Positions 1-12,589 of a stretch of DNA of 64,000 nucleotides are shown here, in pieces. The notes under the pieces were generated by a model. The model made no database searches. It was not told the DNA's origin and saw only the letters and a program-made list of their open reading frames with translations. The stretch is from assembly GCF_040712315.1 (NCBI RefSeq), contig NC_134013.1, positions 13,551,001 through 13,615,000 on the forward strand. Reading direction: 5' to 3'. The stretch is from Castanea sativa (lineage: Eukaryota; Streptophyta; Magnoliopsida; Fagales; Fagaceae). Within the stretch, counting starts at the first letter, position 1, and each line of letters opens with the position of its first letter. Position numbers and translations under genes: made by a program.

Positions 1-389
1 CACTATATAAAGGCTGTCTCAGACAAGGCCAAGGTATGTTCAGTTTTTACTCCAAAAAAGTTGGAATTCGAATAACTTAGAGGAAAAAACTAACTTTGCT
101 ATCGGAGGATTTTTGGCCAGCAGCCCCGGTCGCCTTTGATACGCTTTTCTTTCTTTTTCAGGCCGTAGAAAGAACCAGTAGTCCTTTCAAGTCCGAAGCA
201 TCCAGCCTACTGATTTTCTTGGCATCATCAAGCCATAATATACAAAAATGTAAAAACCTTGAAAATTCATTTCATTTGAACTTTGCAAGATTGCCACTTG
301 GCTGAAACTTCAGGTATTCGTGCAAATATTACATAGCTAAACATTTAGCATAACTCTTATTTACAAATCCAACCCCAAAGACATACAAC
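1..389. other. Unassigned left-edge sequence
   Basis: No gene is supported here. A 69-codon open frame at 96-305 shows no recognisable domain. A TATAAA-like string lies at 5-10. The stretch may be the end of a repeat that begins outside the window. The bases at 385-389 (ACAAC) are a possible target duplication of the neighbouring LTR-like element. Confidence 0.3.
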
Positions 390-1281
390 TGGGGTTCAAA
401 CCAAACTAAAGTTCAGAATTACATCTGTGCTCAAAGGATCAAGTACTTCTTGATTCCTCTTATACAACAAAAGAGCTAAACTACTATACAACAAAAAAGA
501 CTATACAATCTAAACAAAAGAGAATCACAGAATCTTGCCACCTCTAATACTCTTGCTGCTTCCAGGAAGAACCTGTGCACTGAAATATAATAGGGTGAGC
601 TGCGAAGCCCAGTAAGGTTTTTAAGCTCCATGGGCCTTTGATAAGAATGCATGTAAATCAAATATTTTATGGACATGTCAGCTTTGATAAAATAGCCTTC
701 ATACTATTCATATTGTTCTTAAATTAACTTATGAACTTTCAAATGAAAATACTTCATTTTCCTTTCATATAATAATAAAAGAACATGATAAGGAACTTAA
801 ACATAATTCAACATACTTTTCTTATCATCATACTTTTCTTATAACTTCCAAATAGCTTAATAACTCTTTTATAATACATATTAGTTAGTCCAATTGTAAG
901 TCTGTCACAGCTTTGGGAGGCTTCCAGCACTTAGTGTCAGGCATCTAGCATTCCCCACAATGCTAGGTAATTCCAGAATCATATCATAATACATACTTTC
1001 AACCATGGGGGTAGGTTGACATCTTCCACAAGTTGGCGGTTACCAACAAGGGCGGGTACAGCAGAGCCAGTCCCACTTTTAATGGCCAAACAGAATCTCC
1101 ATGGAAATACCAGTACTATAACCCCTACTGGCTGAGTTCAGATCATGACAATGGAATAACTAAAAACTATACTTTTCAGATACTATACTTTTACATAACT
1201 ATTTAATAACAGTAGCATATCCAATTCTTTCTTTAAACATTATGTTCGTGATATGAGTAATAGCATCAATATGCTAAAATG

Positions 1282-1327
<46 letters not shown>

Positions 1328-2963
1328 AATAAGTCACGAACATAAATCTTTACTTGATTCATGCTTATATGTAATATCTTTAATTAAAAGGTTTTAATGC
1401 ATTATAGTTTTCTAAATAGTCCTTATACTTATCAAATGCACATGTCACAAATCCCTTACCTGAAAACAGAAGACGCGAGAGATTTGTACCAGAGGAGCTC
1501 AAGTGTCCGTATTCTCGTTCTTGTCACCTAAATGAAAGACCAAAACTTATTACTAACAACTCTTCCTAAAATATAAACTTATACCTCAAACACAACCTAA
1601 CTCCCAACTTAGTAAAATCTTAATTCCCATCACATAGAGTTTTCCCAAAAACAAGGTACAATCATCAAACTCATAACATACCAAAATACAGAGAAACCAA
1701 GCCATAAAAATTCATATGTGATCTAAACATACCAAAAGATAAGCACATTAAATTATAGCTCAAAACATTTACCCTAACTTCAAAATTAAATCTATAAAGT
1801 CATAGTTATCCTACACTGTTTACTGATCATTTCAGTAGCAAATTCCCCATTTGTAAAATACGAATGGGCTGTCAAAACACATCCAATTGTCATGGAATTT
1901 TACAGAGATACTCCCCTGTATGTTTAATATATACCGTATAAATTTCAAAGTCAAAGCATAAAAAAATAATTTATTAAAAATCGTACAAGGCAACGTGCTC
2001 AAATCTGTCCTGACAGAAATTTATGCAACTTAGAAATTAAACCATTATTTTTGTATTAATCCAAATGCAGTGAGACCACTTCCATTACAACCATATGTGT
2101 CTTAGGATTAATAAAAACTACTCCTAGCATCCTAATTCACAGCAAATGATTTAATACAAAATTTTCTTGTAGTGAACATCAAATCTGTCACAGTGACAAC
2201 TTCAGTGCATGTTGATACAAAATTCATCAACTAAATGCAAATGGTCTTCCATTCATTTGGGTATTTTTATACCAATACAATAAACATTAAAATAACTTAT
2301 TAAGCATCCAATAGAACATAACACCATCAAACTTTCAACTTACAAAAACAGAATCACAAGTTTAGCCCCTAAAATCATATTTGAGAACAAAGAAGGGAAA
2401 ACAATTAAACTATCAAAATACTCTAAAATCATATAAGGTTTTAATTACTTACCCACAAATTTGAAGCTGAAACTTTAGTTTTAGGCTCTTAATTCCTTCT
2501 TTAGAGTGAGATTTATTGTTTTAGTGAGAGAGAGAGGTCTTGCCGTGTGAAAGCAAAGAGAGAAAGAAAACAAAGAAGCAAGAAAGAGGAATAGAAAAAG
2601 AAGACAAGGGGGTTGGACTTCTGATGCAGCCAAGAAGATAAGATAAAGGAAGTGGACTTTTCTTGGGGTGGGACACGTATAATGCTAAGGAAAAAAAAAA
2701 CTATTGCTCACTTCTTCTTCTTTTCTTTTCTTTTTTATGACTTTCAACCCCTTAAGAGCTTATATTTCTAGAAAGACCCAATGCCAAAATAACTTTACTT
2801 ATATATATCCTTACCTTAATAAAACTCATTTCTACAACATCAAAAGAGTATACATGGTTTATAATATCACAATATCAAAACTTTATGCACTTAAATTAAT
2901 TAAGATAATAACAAACATATAAACTCATAAATTTAATTATGCAATTAGGTTGGGGGTGTTACA
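390..2963 (-). mobile_element. Candidate solo LTR, Ty3/gypsy-like, 2.57 kb
   Basis: Read on the minus strand, the segment starts TGTAACACCCCC at 2963, a very common start of plant Ty3/gypsy LTRs, and ends GAACCCCA at 390, giving the expected TG...CA termini. The sequence ACAAC occurs on both outer sides (385-389 and 2964-2968), which fits a 5-bp target duplication. It has no coding capacity and no adjacent internal domain, so a solo LTR is the simplest reading. A pentamer match plus TG/CA over 2.5 kb could arise by chance, so the left boundary is the weak point. The right boundary is more secure. Confidence 0.42.
1284..1321. repeat. (TA)n microsatellite
   Basis: An uninterrupted TA dinucleotide run of about 38 bp lies inside the candidate LTR. 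It is probably length-polymorphic. Confidence 0.9.
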
Positions 2964-3479
2964 ACAACAAACAAATGAACATATGAGAGAAGTCATAAAT
3001 CACTCAACTCATACTCGTTGAATACAATAAAATCTATCCTAACACAAACTCTTGAAAAAAATTTCAAGAAGAAAGTTCATGGCAATGAAGACTTTGACAA
3101 CCTGTATTTTTGAAACACTTTAAACAAAACACATTAATGCATCTTAGTGTGAAACAGAAATAAAAGATTGCATACAAATATATAAGAAGCATGTGCATAA
3201 AGAGAGAAAACAAACAACACATGTAAAGATAAGTGAAAGAATTGTAATAACAACCTCTTCATGCAAGACCAAAGGTACATGAACTAAGTATCTATAAGAT
3301 AAAGAAAAGAAAAGATACATAAGTCCTCACTACATCCCTCAAAGTATAGACACTCCTCTTAACAAAAATCTCATATGTATTAACTCTCCCCCTAAATACA
3401 TGAGTACTCTTATCGCCAAAATTACTCCCCCTTTTTGTCACAAATGACAAATGGCAAGTAACTCAAGCAGTCATCTCAT
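2964..3479. other. Unassigned, probable retroelement remnant
   Basis: AT-rich sequence without a supported gene. It follows, in the minus direction, the putative-plant-transposon-domain ORF and is probably the decayed 3' part of that element. No LTR end could be recognised. Confidence 0.3.
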
Positions 3480-4630
3480 CATCGCTAGAGGAGCTAGCAC
3501 CATTATCCTCATATCACCACCATCAGAGCCACCATCATTGTCCTCATCCTTAGAAGTCTCTAGAGAAAGAGTAGAAGACACAATGAAGCCACCAAGGTGA
3601 GCTTGTTATCATGCAATTCAACCGACATAGGTGTTCACCTGACACAGCTTATCACTGAGAGTGTCAAGCGAGCATCCATGCACTGAAGCTGCACCATGAC
3701 CACATCAAAAGTCACACTGCCTGCAAAAGAAGAAGGAGCGGATGTGGATGGAGCTGAAGAAGCTGGAGGTGTCGTTGTTTCAGTCAGTGGTCGCTTCGGT
3801 CGAAGGTAGGCCTAACTTCGTCTAACAGTCGCTGCATCAATGGGACACATGACAGAAAAATGATTGGAAATAGGAAAGGAAAAATAAAAATGACAAAGAA
3901 TTCTCGTGATAGCTGAAGGAAAGATAAGCTTATCACGAGTCGTCGTATCCCTATATACATCTATGAGGGAGATAATGAAGTGAGAAGGGAAGTCTATAGT
4001 AAGATGCTCCAAGAGGAACAGCAAAAATCGAGCATGAGGCTCTGTGATAGAGTTATAGTGTGATAGAGGATGTAGAAAAAAGGTTATCACCATATTAAGA
4101 AACCTTGGACCTTTAGCAAAGGCCGAGCAACGGGTGTTCTGACTATCACCTCGAGAAGAAAGAGTCTTACAGAATAGAGATATAAGTTCATCTTTAGACA
4201 CAATCCTAAGACACTCACAACCGGGGTAGTCAAGATGCGCCACCTTCAAGACATGAAGCACATCGGATACAATATCCGGAGTGACCGCAATGTGCGTACC
4301 TCGAACGCGAGTAGAAAAATGAGGTACTGAATAATTGAAACCGTGCATATTGGAGTAAAACTCTAGTATGATCACGGAATGAAAAATGATTGGGACGCCA
4401 CATGGTGACTCCCAACCCCTACTGTGGATGACAGTGGGTAGGTCAGTATCTGAGAAGTTCGATAGTATGACTTGGCATTTCGAATGAATGTCTCGTCAGG
4501 AAAAGTTCTCCAAGAAGTCCTTATGGGCTTTCTCACCACAAAACCGAAGATGAGAGAGAGTAGGATCAGAGGAAGATGCCTTGGAATGAAGAAGGTTTCG
4601 AGACGGAGTGGATTTCAGTTTAGGTGCCAT
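3480..4630 (-). pseudogene. Putative plant transposon protein domain ORF (PF20167-like), degenerate
   Basis: A minus-strand reading begins at ATG 4630 (MAPKLKSTPSR) and runs into a Ser-rich N-terminus and the segment CGEKAHKDFLENF. After frame changes it continues in the long frame 4375-3812 with NYSVPHFSTRVRGT, YPGCECLRIVSKDEL, FAKGPRFLNMVITFFLHPLS and DVYRDTTTRDKLIFPSAITR. These blocks match, from memory, the 'putative plant transposon protein' domain found in many tree-genome retroelements. Its function is unknown. The tail toward 3480 keeps low-complexity Ser/Glu-rich coding flavour. At least one stop or frameshift separates the start from the main domain, so it is not an intact gene. It is probably cargo of a non-autonomous LTR element whose leader lies at 4631-5660. 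Confidence 0.6.
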
Positions 4631-6474
4631 GATGCAGACTAAAAGAAGGAAAAAGAAAGGGAGAAAGCAGAAAAGCACCAAAACAATTCAATATATGAAT
4701 ATAAAGAAATGAAGGTACGTATGCATGAAAAATGCATGAATACGTGATATGCAAACTTAAAAGCATCATGGGCTCAACCTAATCCAAACCTACCAGCACA
4801 CAAGTTTGCAACAAAGTAAACACACATCTAAAATGCATGAAACATTATTATAATGTAAATGTGATGCAATGCATGATCATTTAGGATCAAATATACAAAA
4901 TCCATCCCAAAATTTTGCAAAAACCTCTTTAATTTTGAAAAACTCCAAATTTTTCAACAAACCCCAAAAGTTAGGTCACAAAAGATGAAATGCATGAAGA
5001 AATGAATGAGAAGGAGTCTTACCAGAGAAAAGAAATGATCTTGAGACCGAAGAACACTTGGGGAAGAGGTTTGGAGTGAAAGAGAGGTGTTTGGGAAGAT
5101 GAGAGGTCAGAAAGGATCGAGAAAGATCGAGAAAAGTGAAGAGAAATTCGCGCTGACCCTTTATATAGAAGTTCATAATTCTCGATGGATCGAGAGGTGT
5201 CAAGGGTTATCGAGAATTAAAATGCAAGAAATAGCTATCGAGGAGTTGTCCAGAGGTTTCCACAGCAAAGGGGCTCGATGGATCGAGAAGCTATCGAGCA
5301 TCTATCGAGGAGATAGAGACTTTCTCAATGGATCGAGGAGCTATGGAGACTGTGATAAAAAGAAGGTGAAGAGCTCGATAGATAGCCTAGCTATCGAGAG
5401 GTATCGAGAAGTTGTTGAGATTGCTGAAAAACAGTTTTTCAAGAAGAGAAAAACATAGATATGAATGCAATCAAGCATGCTACTCAACCAAAGATCCAAA
5501 CAACAATTTTAGCTCTCAAAAAATCTCTCTATCAAGAAAAATGTCAAGCATTTAGATCCAAAAACACACACACACACACACTAAACAAGTCTAACCAATT
5601 TCATATTTCAAAAACAAGTCAAGACAGTTTAGTGGGTATACATTAACACATGTATTCCTTGTGATGGTCAAATCACATTGTCCGTGCACATATATCAAAA
5701 GTAGCAAAGAATATTGCGTGTTGTGTGTGAAAAACATCACAAGATTGCATAAGTGTCTACATGTTATGACAATTTGAGATATAAGCAAATCAATTTAACT
5801 CACACACGATCATAACTGCTTGATGGGGACTATCACCTTCAAGGTACATCATATAACTTCCACATCTCTTAGAATACACGCTTGCAATCATATTTTAAAG
5901 TATTTTGATTCTTTTTGCTTTAATTTTTTTTTTTGCATATTTTCTTTTAAGCATATCATGCATGGACATATAAGAGAGAGAAAAGAAATACCCAACTACG
6001 TTAAGCTTTTGACATTGCACTTTTACTATACTGAAGCATACCAATGTCATTTCATGATTGGCGGGCAACAATGGTGAGATAGTTATTTATGTCTTTCTCT
6101 TTGAATTTTCTAGTCATTCCCGTCAAAAAGAGTGATACGAGTGTTAAGTACAAGAGATAACTTAATCTTACTCATCACAAACATGAGCCACAAAGCTCAC
6201 TTGCTTAGTTGTGCATAAAGATGCTTATCTAAGTTACAAAAGATACAAAATTTAGAAAACTTTGTTTCATTGGCCATTCAAGGTACACAAGTACCAATGT
6301 ACACAAACACACAGTTTTTGTATTTTTCTTATTTTTCAATTTTTTTTTTGGAAAAAAAAATAAAGCAAAACTGAAAAACACACAAACAAAAACAAGTTAA
6401 ACAAAACAATGCATAAAACTAGACTGACTCAAAACAATAAAGCAAAAAACACAAGTAATGCAAACACAAAAATA
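4631..6474 (-). mobile_element. Retroelement leader/LTR-like remnant
   Basis: No intact gene is present. Around 5100-5450 the sequence is rich in short palindromic strings based on CTCGATAG and CTATCGAG. Related strings (CTCGATAGATACC) occur in the copia LTR near 9255. The segment lies immediately upstream, on the minus strand, of the PF20167-like ORF, so it plausibly contains that element's LTR or 5' leader. A short CA repeat lies at about 5567-5580. Exact LTR ends were not identified. Confidence 0.35.
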
Positions 6475-6489
6475 GAGAGAGAGAGAGAA

Positions 6490-6521
<32 letters not shown>
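6475..6521. repeat. (GA)n microsatellite
   Basis: An imperfect GA dinucleotide run with one interruption, located just beyond the 3' end of the copia gag remnant. Confidence 0.85.
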
Positions 6522-6523
<2 letters not shown>

Positions 6524-6540
6524 GACTAAATCACTTGGAC

Positions 6541-8465
6541 CCTTTTTCCTTCCACACCTTGGAAGAACCTTTCTTTTTAGCGAACCCTTGAACCGACAGA
6601 GAAGGGGAAAAATTACAATTGTTCAAGTTCAAAAGGAACATGAAGACTTTGAGGAGATCTCTAAGAGGAGTAAGAGAGGATGAAAACTGACTTAGGTTCC
6701 CCGATGAGACGATGTTGTTGCTCTGTTGAGTGGCTAGCCACTTATAGCAATTAGGTCAAGTATGTTCAGCTACTCCACAATGATGACATAAATGCTGCTT
6801 CTTCTCTTTAGACTTTTGAGCATTACTTTTCTTAGCCCTAGGGTTTTTGGTTTCTTTCTTAATAAGCTTAGGGGGTGGTCCTAAGATAGATTTACTCTTG
6901 TCTATGTTCTCACTAGCTATCATAGTTTTAATATTATTGTTCTCAAATTCAACATTATTAGCAGAAGAAACAAAAACAATAGTACTAGAAGAAGCAATAT
7001 TAGGAGAAGAGAAATCGTACCCTAAACTGGTTCAATTAGAAGCAGATTTCTACATAATGAGCATCTCGTCAAGCTTTGCACTTGAAGTCCTCTCCAATTG
7101 AGCTCTGACTTGAAACAACTCTACTTCAAGCTTCTTGGTCTTCTCAGCCAAAAAATTATTCACAAACCTTAGTGCTCCAATAGTCTAATTGGCTTCATCA
7201 AACTTTGAGGAGATTTCTTCTCATTCGAGCTCCACATCACTGAACTTCTTGGTGGCCAACCTATACAATTTCTCATATCTTTCCGAGACCTTGTATATTT
7301 TTGCATAGGCTGTGTGGATATCATCTTATTCATCCATCTTCTCAAACTTTGATTCCACCAAGTCCTCTTCTTCATTCACATCTTCTACAATCCCCTCAGT
7401 AGGATTGACAATGGCAGTGAAGGAATTTAGGATTTCGTCATCCTCATTTTCGAAATCATCCTCAGGTTCGGTGTTGCTCAAAGCAGCAACAATTGCCTTG
7501 CTCAAAGCAGCAACAATTGCCTTGCTCTTCCCGATGGACTTGAGATAAATAGGGCACTCTTGTTTCGTGTGACCAAAACCTTGACACCCGAAGCACTTAG
7601 GTCCTGAAGGAATAGTGTACTAATTGCTATCCCTAACATCCTTCTTCCCTTTGTCTAAGCTCTTAGAGTGAGAAGAACTAGATTGCCTATGGCCCTTGTC
7701 AAAGCCCTTCGCTTTGGCATTCTTCGTGAACTTCTTGAATTACTTAGTAATGTAGGACTTCATTTTGGAATCTTCATCATCTGAAGACTCATCTATGTCA
7801 CTACTCTTGGCCTTCAGTGCCATGCTCTTACCTTTACTTGATTTTCCAATCATTTTCAAACCCAACACATAGGTCTGCAGATTGCCAACCAGCTCTGTCA
7901 AAGGAATCTTGTCGATGTCCTTTGATTCCTCAATAGCAGTGATCTTGGCATGAAATCTCTTGAGCAGAGATCTGAGCACCTTTCTCACAATCTTGGGTTC
8001 GGGAATGGTTTCTCCGAGATTAAAAGCTGAGTTCATTATGTCCTCGAGCTTGGCATAGAACTCATCAAATAACTCATCCTCCTTCATCTTAATCTCTTCG
8101 AAGCTAGTAGTGAGCCTTTGAAGTTTCGAGTCCTTGATAGCCTTTGTTCCCTCATAAGTTGTCTGGAGAATGGTCCATACTTCCTTCGCAATTTCAGTGG
8201 AGGATATCGTCTTGAATTCCTCATTTGTGACCACACTGAATAAGGCATTCAATGCCCAGCTATTGAAGTTTGCCGCCTTGATCTTAGCATCATCCCGATC
8301 AGCCGGCGTTTCCTTTGGCTTGGTCTAGCCTATCTCCATAGCTTGCCACACTTTCTCATCTAAAGACTGCAAGAAAACTCTCATGCATACTTTCCAGTAT
8401 GCATAGTTAGTACCATCGAATAAAGAACGAATAATGAGTGACTATCCTCTATCCATGACAAACAG
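6541..8465 (-). pseudogene. Ty1/copia gag polyprotein remnant (UBN2 type)
   Basis: The minus-strand coding remnant starts near 8465 with FDGTNYAYWKVCMRVFLQSLDEKVW (typical copia gag N-terminus), then meets an in-frame stop. It continues open from 8252 to 7740 through the UBN2 gag region: AKEVWTILQTTYEGT, KLQRLTTSFEEIKM, FDEFYAKLEDIMNSAFNLGE. A CCHC zinc knuckle, CFGCQGFGHTKQEC, lies near 7610-7570. After frame changes a second CCHC-like unit, CHHCGVAEHT..NC, lies near 6790-6750, followed by FAKKKGSSKVWKEKG near 6570. Gag would package the element RNA. No protease, integrase, reverse transcriptase or RNase H follows, so this is gag-only debris. A 27-bp tandem duplication sits inside it at about 7474-7527. 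Confidence 0.8.
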
Positions 8466-8514
8466 GGGTCAATGAATCACATGGCAAAGATTAAAAACCT
8501 AATCAGAGTATGTC

Positions 8515-8527
8515 TGCTCTGACACCA
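8515..8527 (-). promoter_or_regulatory. Primer binding site of the copia remnant
   Basis: On the minus strand the site reads TGGTGTCAGAGCA. It differs at one position from the complement of the plant initiator methionine tRNA 3' end (TGGTATCAGAGC), the usual primer for copia reverse transcription. It lies between the LTR-like segment (8544-9505) and the gag coding start, exactly where a primer binding site belongs. Confidence 0.7.
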
Positions 8528-8543
8528 CTTAATAGGCGAAGAA

Positions 8544-9505
8544 TGTATTGATCACTTGTGATGAATTAATTAATTAATTAGCCAAGTTTATTGATTAATC
8601 AAATTAACATGGAATGTACGTGACAGCACAAACAAATCACCAACTAAAATAAAATGTAGCGAAAAATAAAGTTGACAAGGTGATTTGTTTTCGATGGGGA
8701 AAACCTCTAAGGCAAAAATCTCACCGAGTGATTTTAAGGTCACCGCTCTTGAGAATTCACTATTATCACAACAAGCGGTTACAAGTAAAGGAATCTCAGT
8801 ACCTTATACCAACCTACAGTTGAACCCTTACCCAATCCCCAATTAGAGTTGTTCTGTACTGACAATCTCCCATTTTAAAGCATGGCTCCCAGTACGTGAC
8901 TAACCAATAGATGCGTAGATCCTAATACGTGACTTAATCACCAACTTAAGAAGGATGTTGACTGCAAAGTTCTTCAGTTCATCACATGATGAAGATCACA
9001 AAGTTGCTTGGTCACAAAACCCTACGATGTGCAAATACAGCAACTTCTTAAAGAGAAAGAAGAACTAGGGAAAACTAGGTTTCCGGTCACAATTTGCATG
9101 AACAACTCTTTGCTTCACACTTGTGCAACTGTGTTCACTGTGATGACCTTTAAAATAATCCTTATATATGTTTAGGATTGTGAGAAAAGAAAGCTCAAAC
9201 TCATACTCACGAATTTGAATGAAATCAAAACTAAAAATCTGATTTTCATAATTCTCGATAGATACCCTATCTGTCGAGTATCGGGCTAGAACAGCTTTTT
9301 AAATCTCAAGATTTAAAATCAAGCACTTCATCACTTGATTTTTAGACAGACTTGCATAGTTTTAACACTTGAATTTGAAACTTTATTTCTTGAAGCACTA
9401 AACACATCCTAGATCTACTCAATTACAAGTAAAGTGCATTTTGTCAAAGGATTAGTCAATACATGATGACATATGTTCCTAACATGAATCACATATGTCC
9501 TAACA
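8544..9505 (-). mobile_element. 5' LTR of the copia remnant
   Basis: Read on the minus strand it begins TGTTAGGACATATG at 9505 and ends ...GATCAATACA near 8544, shortly before the primer binding site. It has no coding potential and carries CTATCGAG-type palindromic strings. The matching 3' LTR was not found, so the element is truncated or rearranged. Its outer end lies inside a plant-mobile-domain ORF, which suggests that it inserted there. The inner boundary is approximate. Confidence 0.6.
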
Positions 9506-12223
9506 AGAAGCACTCCCAGTTTGTGAAGCACCTACAAGAGTGACTTCTTTCCGAGGAGTAGGAATCTCAGTAGAAGTAGGAACGAACTCACCAACCCTCT
9601 CAGCCTGAATGCTCTCCTCAACAGGTATGGGCTTGGGTGGAGGAATTGGAGCCTCGACAGGAGCTCCTTGTGTAGCAATAGGAGCAGAGGTCATGGTTTT
9701 GGCCACAATGTCAGCCCCATCAAAAAAGCCCTCCATGGGCATGCCCATAGTAGTAGGAACCTTTCCACTCGTGGGGTGATAAACAAAATGGGGCTCGGGA
9801 TCAGTCTAAAAAAAAAAGAGATAGAAGGGAAGAGAAAGAAAAAGGGAAAATATTAAGAAGGAGAAATAAATAAGAATGCAAAAAAAAAAAAGAGAGAAAA
9901 CACATGGCGACACGTGGCAATAACAATGCATTCGAAGGGAAGGAATGTACCACCAACTCAAGCTCATCAAGTAATATGGGGCGGGTGGCAAAATTGTCCT
10001 CCTTATGCTTATTAGATTGCCAAGGAAGAAAAAAGATGATGAATGAGTATACATGTGAAGTGAACCACAGGAAGGCCCTATAAACAAGTAAAATAGAGAG
10101 AAGGCAAAGCTTAAAAATAACATACTTTCCTTTCGGCAGGGGCAGATAGGGGCGGTGGAGATGTCTTCCTCTTACTGTCATAGGTCCTACTGGAAGAAGG
10201 AGCGTTTGTAGTGGCCTAGGAGCCGAAGGCTTAGGTTTGCCTGCAGTAGAGCGCCTGCTGGAACGGGTACAAGCAGAAGGAGGAGGAAAGCTCTCAAGAA
10301 CTATGTTGCCAATAAGAGGAAGGCCGCCTTCATAGGGAACAATATCGGAACAAGTCTCAGAAGAATCATCCCCTCTCTTGGCAGATTTGGGCTTAGCATT
10401 CCGAGACACCGAGCCCTTCTTAGCAAGCGCAAGAAGGTTCACCACCTTCACCTACTTCTTCCAGTCTGCGGGATACTCACCAGCATATAGATACCACCAT
10501 TTCTCCTTCTCCTGCCACTCAAATATGGCAGACTTGCTCTGTTTCCTAGCACATGCTACCACTCAAATATGGCAAAAATGATGGCATGAAAGCCCTCAGG
10601 AGGAATGAGAGAAAACCTAAAGCCACCCAACAACTCTTGCCCAAATTTTTTTATCACAGCCTGCCAATACCCATGCATCACAACGGTGCAAAGGCCTTCT
10701 CTATGTGAACCCAGAATGGTGACTGCTGTGAAATGCCTGCTCCAGAAATTACCAAACGGAAGTAGTGAACTCTAGAGTGGCAGTGAAATCATCAGGTATG
10801 TCCTAATCTAACCTAAACTGCCTCCTCACCCTGTTGGCAGAATAGTGTACGAAGTAGATACCTTCATCAGTAAGGTAAGGCAGCCACGCAGCATTAGTGG
10901 CTGCCAAATACGTAATCCCCCTCTCATTAAAGGCAGTTAACGGGGTGATGGTCCCAACGGTGTTAGTAAAGGGGCCCATAACCGAATCAGCACATGTGAA
11001 GCCAGTGCCCAAATTCCTGTATGCCCTCCAACAAAAGCTAACTCCATTATTAAAAAACTCGATGGCAGGATGCCCAAACGGCTTTAACCCAACCTAGCGG
11101 TAAGTCGATGGAAAATTAGAGACAAAACGGCCACAAAAATCAGTATTAACCTTTGGATAGGAGCAGTACTTCTCTTTGGAAAAATAGACATACTTGCACT
11201 TTGCCAAATGCTAGCACAACGCTCCCACAGCAGATGTTGCAAAATGGTACTGTGGGTAGAAGTAGTAACTATGTGGTAGGAGCTTGCCTGCCTCTCATCA
11301 CTCTACAGAATATCCAACTGCACATACAAGTGACCCAGAAACATAGGTGCCAATGGCAGACTCACCCCGACAAAAATCTTTATGGCTAAGCGAAAATAAA
11401 GAGGTTTTACAGCATAATGAGGGTGAAAGCCAAAAACGAACTTAAATAGCCAAAACACAACAAAGGCCGCATGGTGGACAACATCGGAAGCCTTGGAGAA
11501 AGTCCCAACCCAATGCGACAACTTCCCACTCATCCTTTTCTCCAACTCGGCCTCCACAGCCTCTTCCTCGGTGGAAAGCTCAATATTCCTCGGGTCCACA
11601 TCACCAAGAATGGGAAACAACAGTTGGTTCGCCACATCCTCTAAAGTCACGGTGATCTCGTCGCAAGAAAGAAAGAAGGTATGGGTGGCGCTACACCATT
11701 GGTGGACCAAATGGCGAAGATTGAACAAGTCCCTATAATTGGACAAGCAATGGGATAAAACAATGGCCTTTAACACGCCAACCTAATGTAACGCCGCCAT
11801 GAAACCCGTATCGGACAACTTTTTGCCCACCCACTCCTTCCAACCCAAAGAGGTACTCAACCAAAATTCAAAGAGGATGGGCACTGGAAGCGATGTCCCT
11901 TGGCATATATCAAGATCGGGAATGGTGGAAGCCAAAGGGGCCCAAGACACCTCCGTATCACGGTGGAAAATAAAGAGCCACAGGCGGCCCGGCAGTAAAG
12001 GGAACTAGTCATTGGACACCATGGGGAAATGGATGTAGGTGTCGTACCATGGATCGATAAGGGGAGGGCACTTGCTATTTGAGTCGCAACCCCCTTCCTC
12101 CTCCTCGGAGCGTTCCGATTCAAAGAGGGGAGCCTCTTCTCCCACGATTTTGGTAGGAGGATCATCAGTGGCAACTTGTTTTCCCTTACGGCGAGAAGAA
12201 CCCTCGCCTTTCGCCAGCGTCAT
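9506..12223 (-). pseudogene. Plant mobile domain (PMD) ORF of a retroelement, degenerate
   Basis: The reading starts at ATG 12223 with MTLAKGEGSSRRKGKQVATDD and an acidic segment. It continues in other frames through FNLRHLVHQWCSATHTFFLSCDEITVTLEDVANQLLFPILGD (11776-11303 frame), the diagnostic plant mobile domain core. It goes on to AFNERGITYLAATNAAWLPYLTDEGIYFVHYSANRVRRQF (11012-10803) and a Lys/Ser/Pro-rich C-terminal part (10451-9500). PMD proteins are plant-specific; some are host genes and many are carried by Ty3/gypsy or Mutator elements. Several frameshifts split the frame, so it is a pseudogene. Its 3' side is cut by the copia LTR at 9505. The GGCCCA-rich LTR upstream (12590-13560) may be its own 5' LTR. 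Confidence 0.65.
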
Positions 12224-12554
12224 GATGAGTTTATTTGATTGGGGAAGATTGATAGGGAGGCTTTGAGAAAGAAGATACGGTGAAGAAAAGGGAATGAAAA
12301 GATGTTTTGAGCGAATGATGGGAAATGAATGGTTTAATTACTAATAACAATAAAGATGATGTGAAAAGATGCAATGGGTCAGCCGTCAAAAGAAGCATTG
12401 TATTAATGAAGCAGAAGCTATGTTTCATAATAACTACTAAACTAGGAAATTCGAAGAGACAACACTGTTTACGGCAAGAAGGAAAATAAGGCAGGGCCCA
12501 CTGTTCAAAAAACCCGCGAAAAAAAAGAGGAGAGAAGGAAGAGACCTTTTATTT

Positions 12555-12584
12555 GCATATGAATTGCTGGAGCAATTCATATGC
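12555..12584. repeat. Perfect 14-bp-stem palindrome
   Basis: GCATATGAATTGCT is followed by GG and then its exact reverse complement. It sits between the GGCCCA-rich LTR and the PMD ORF, in the presumed 5' leader. In RNA it would form a tight hairpin. Confidence 0.9.
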
Positions 12585-12589
12585 TCAGA

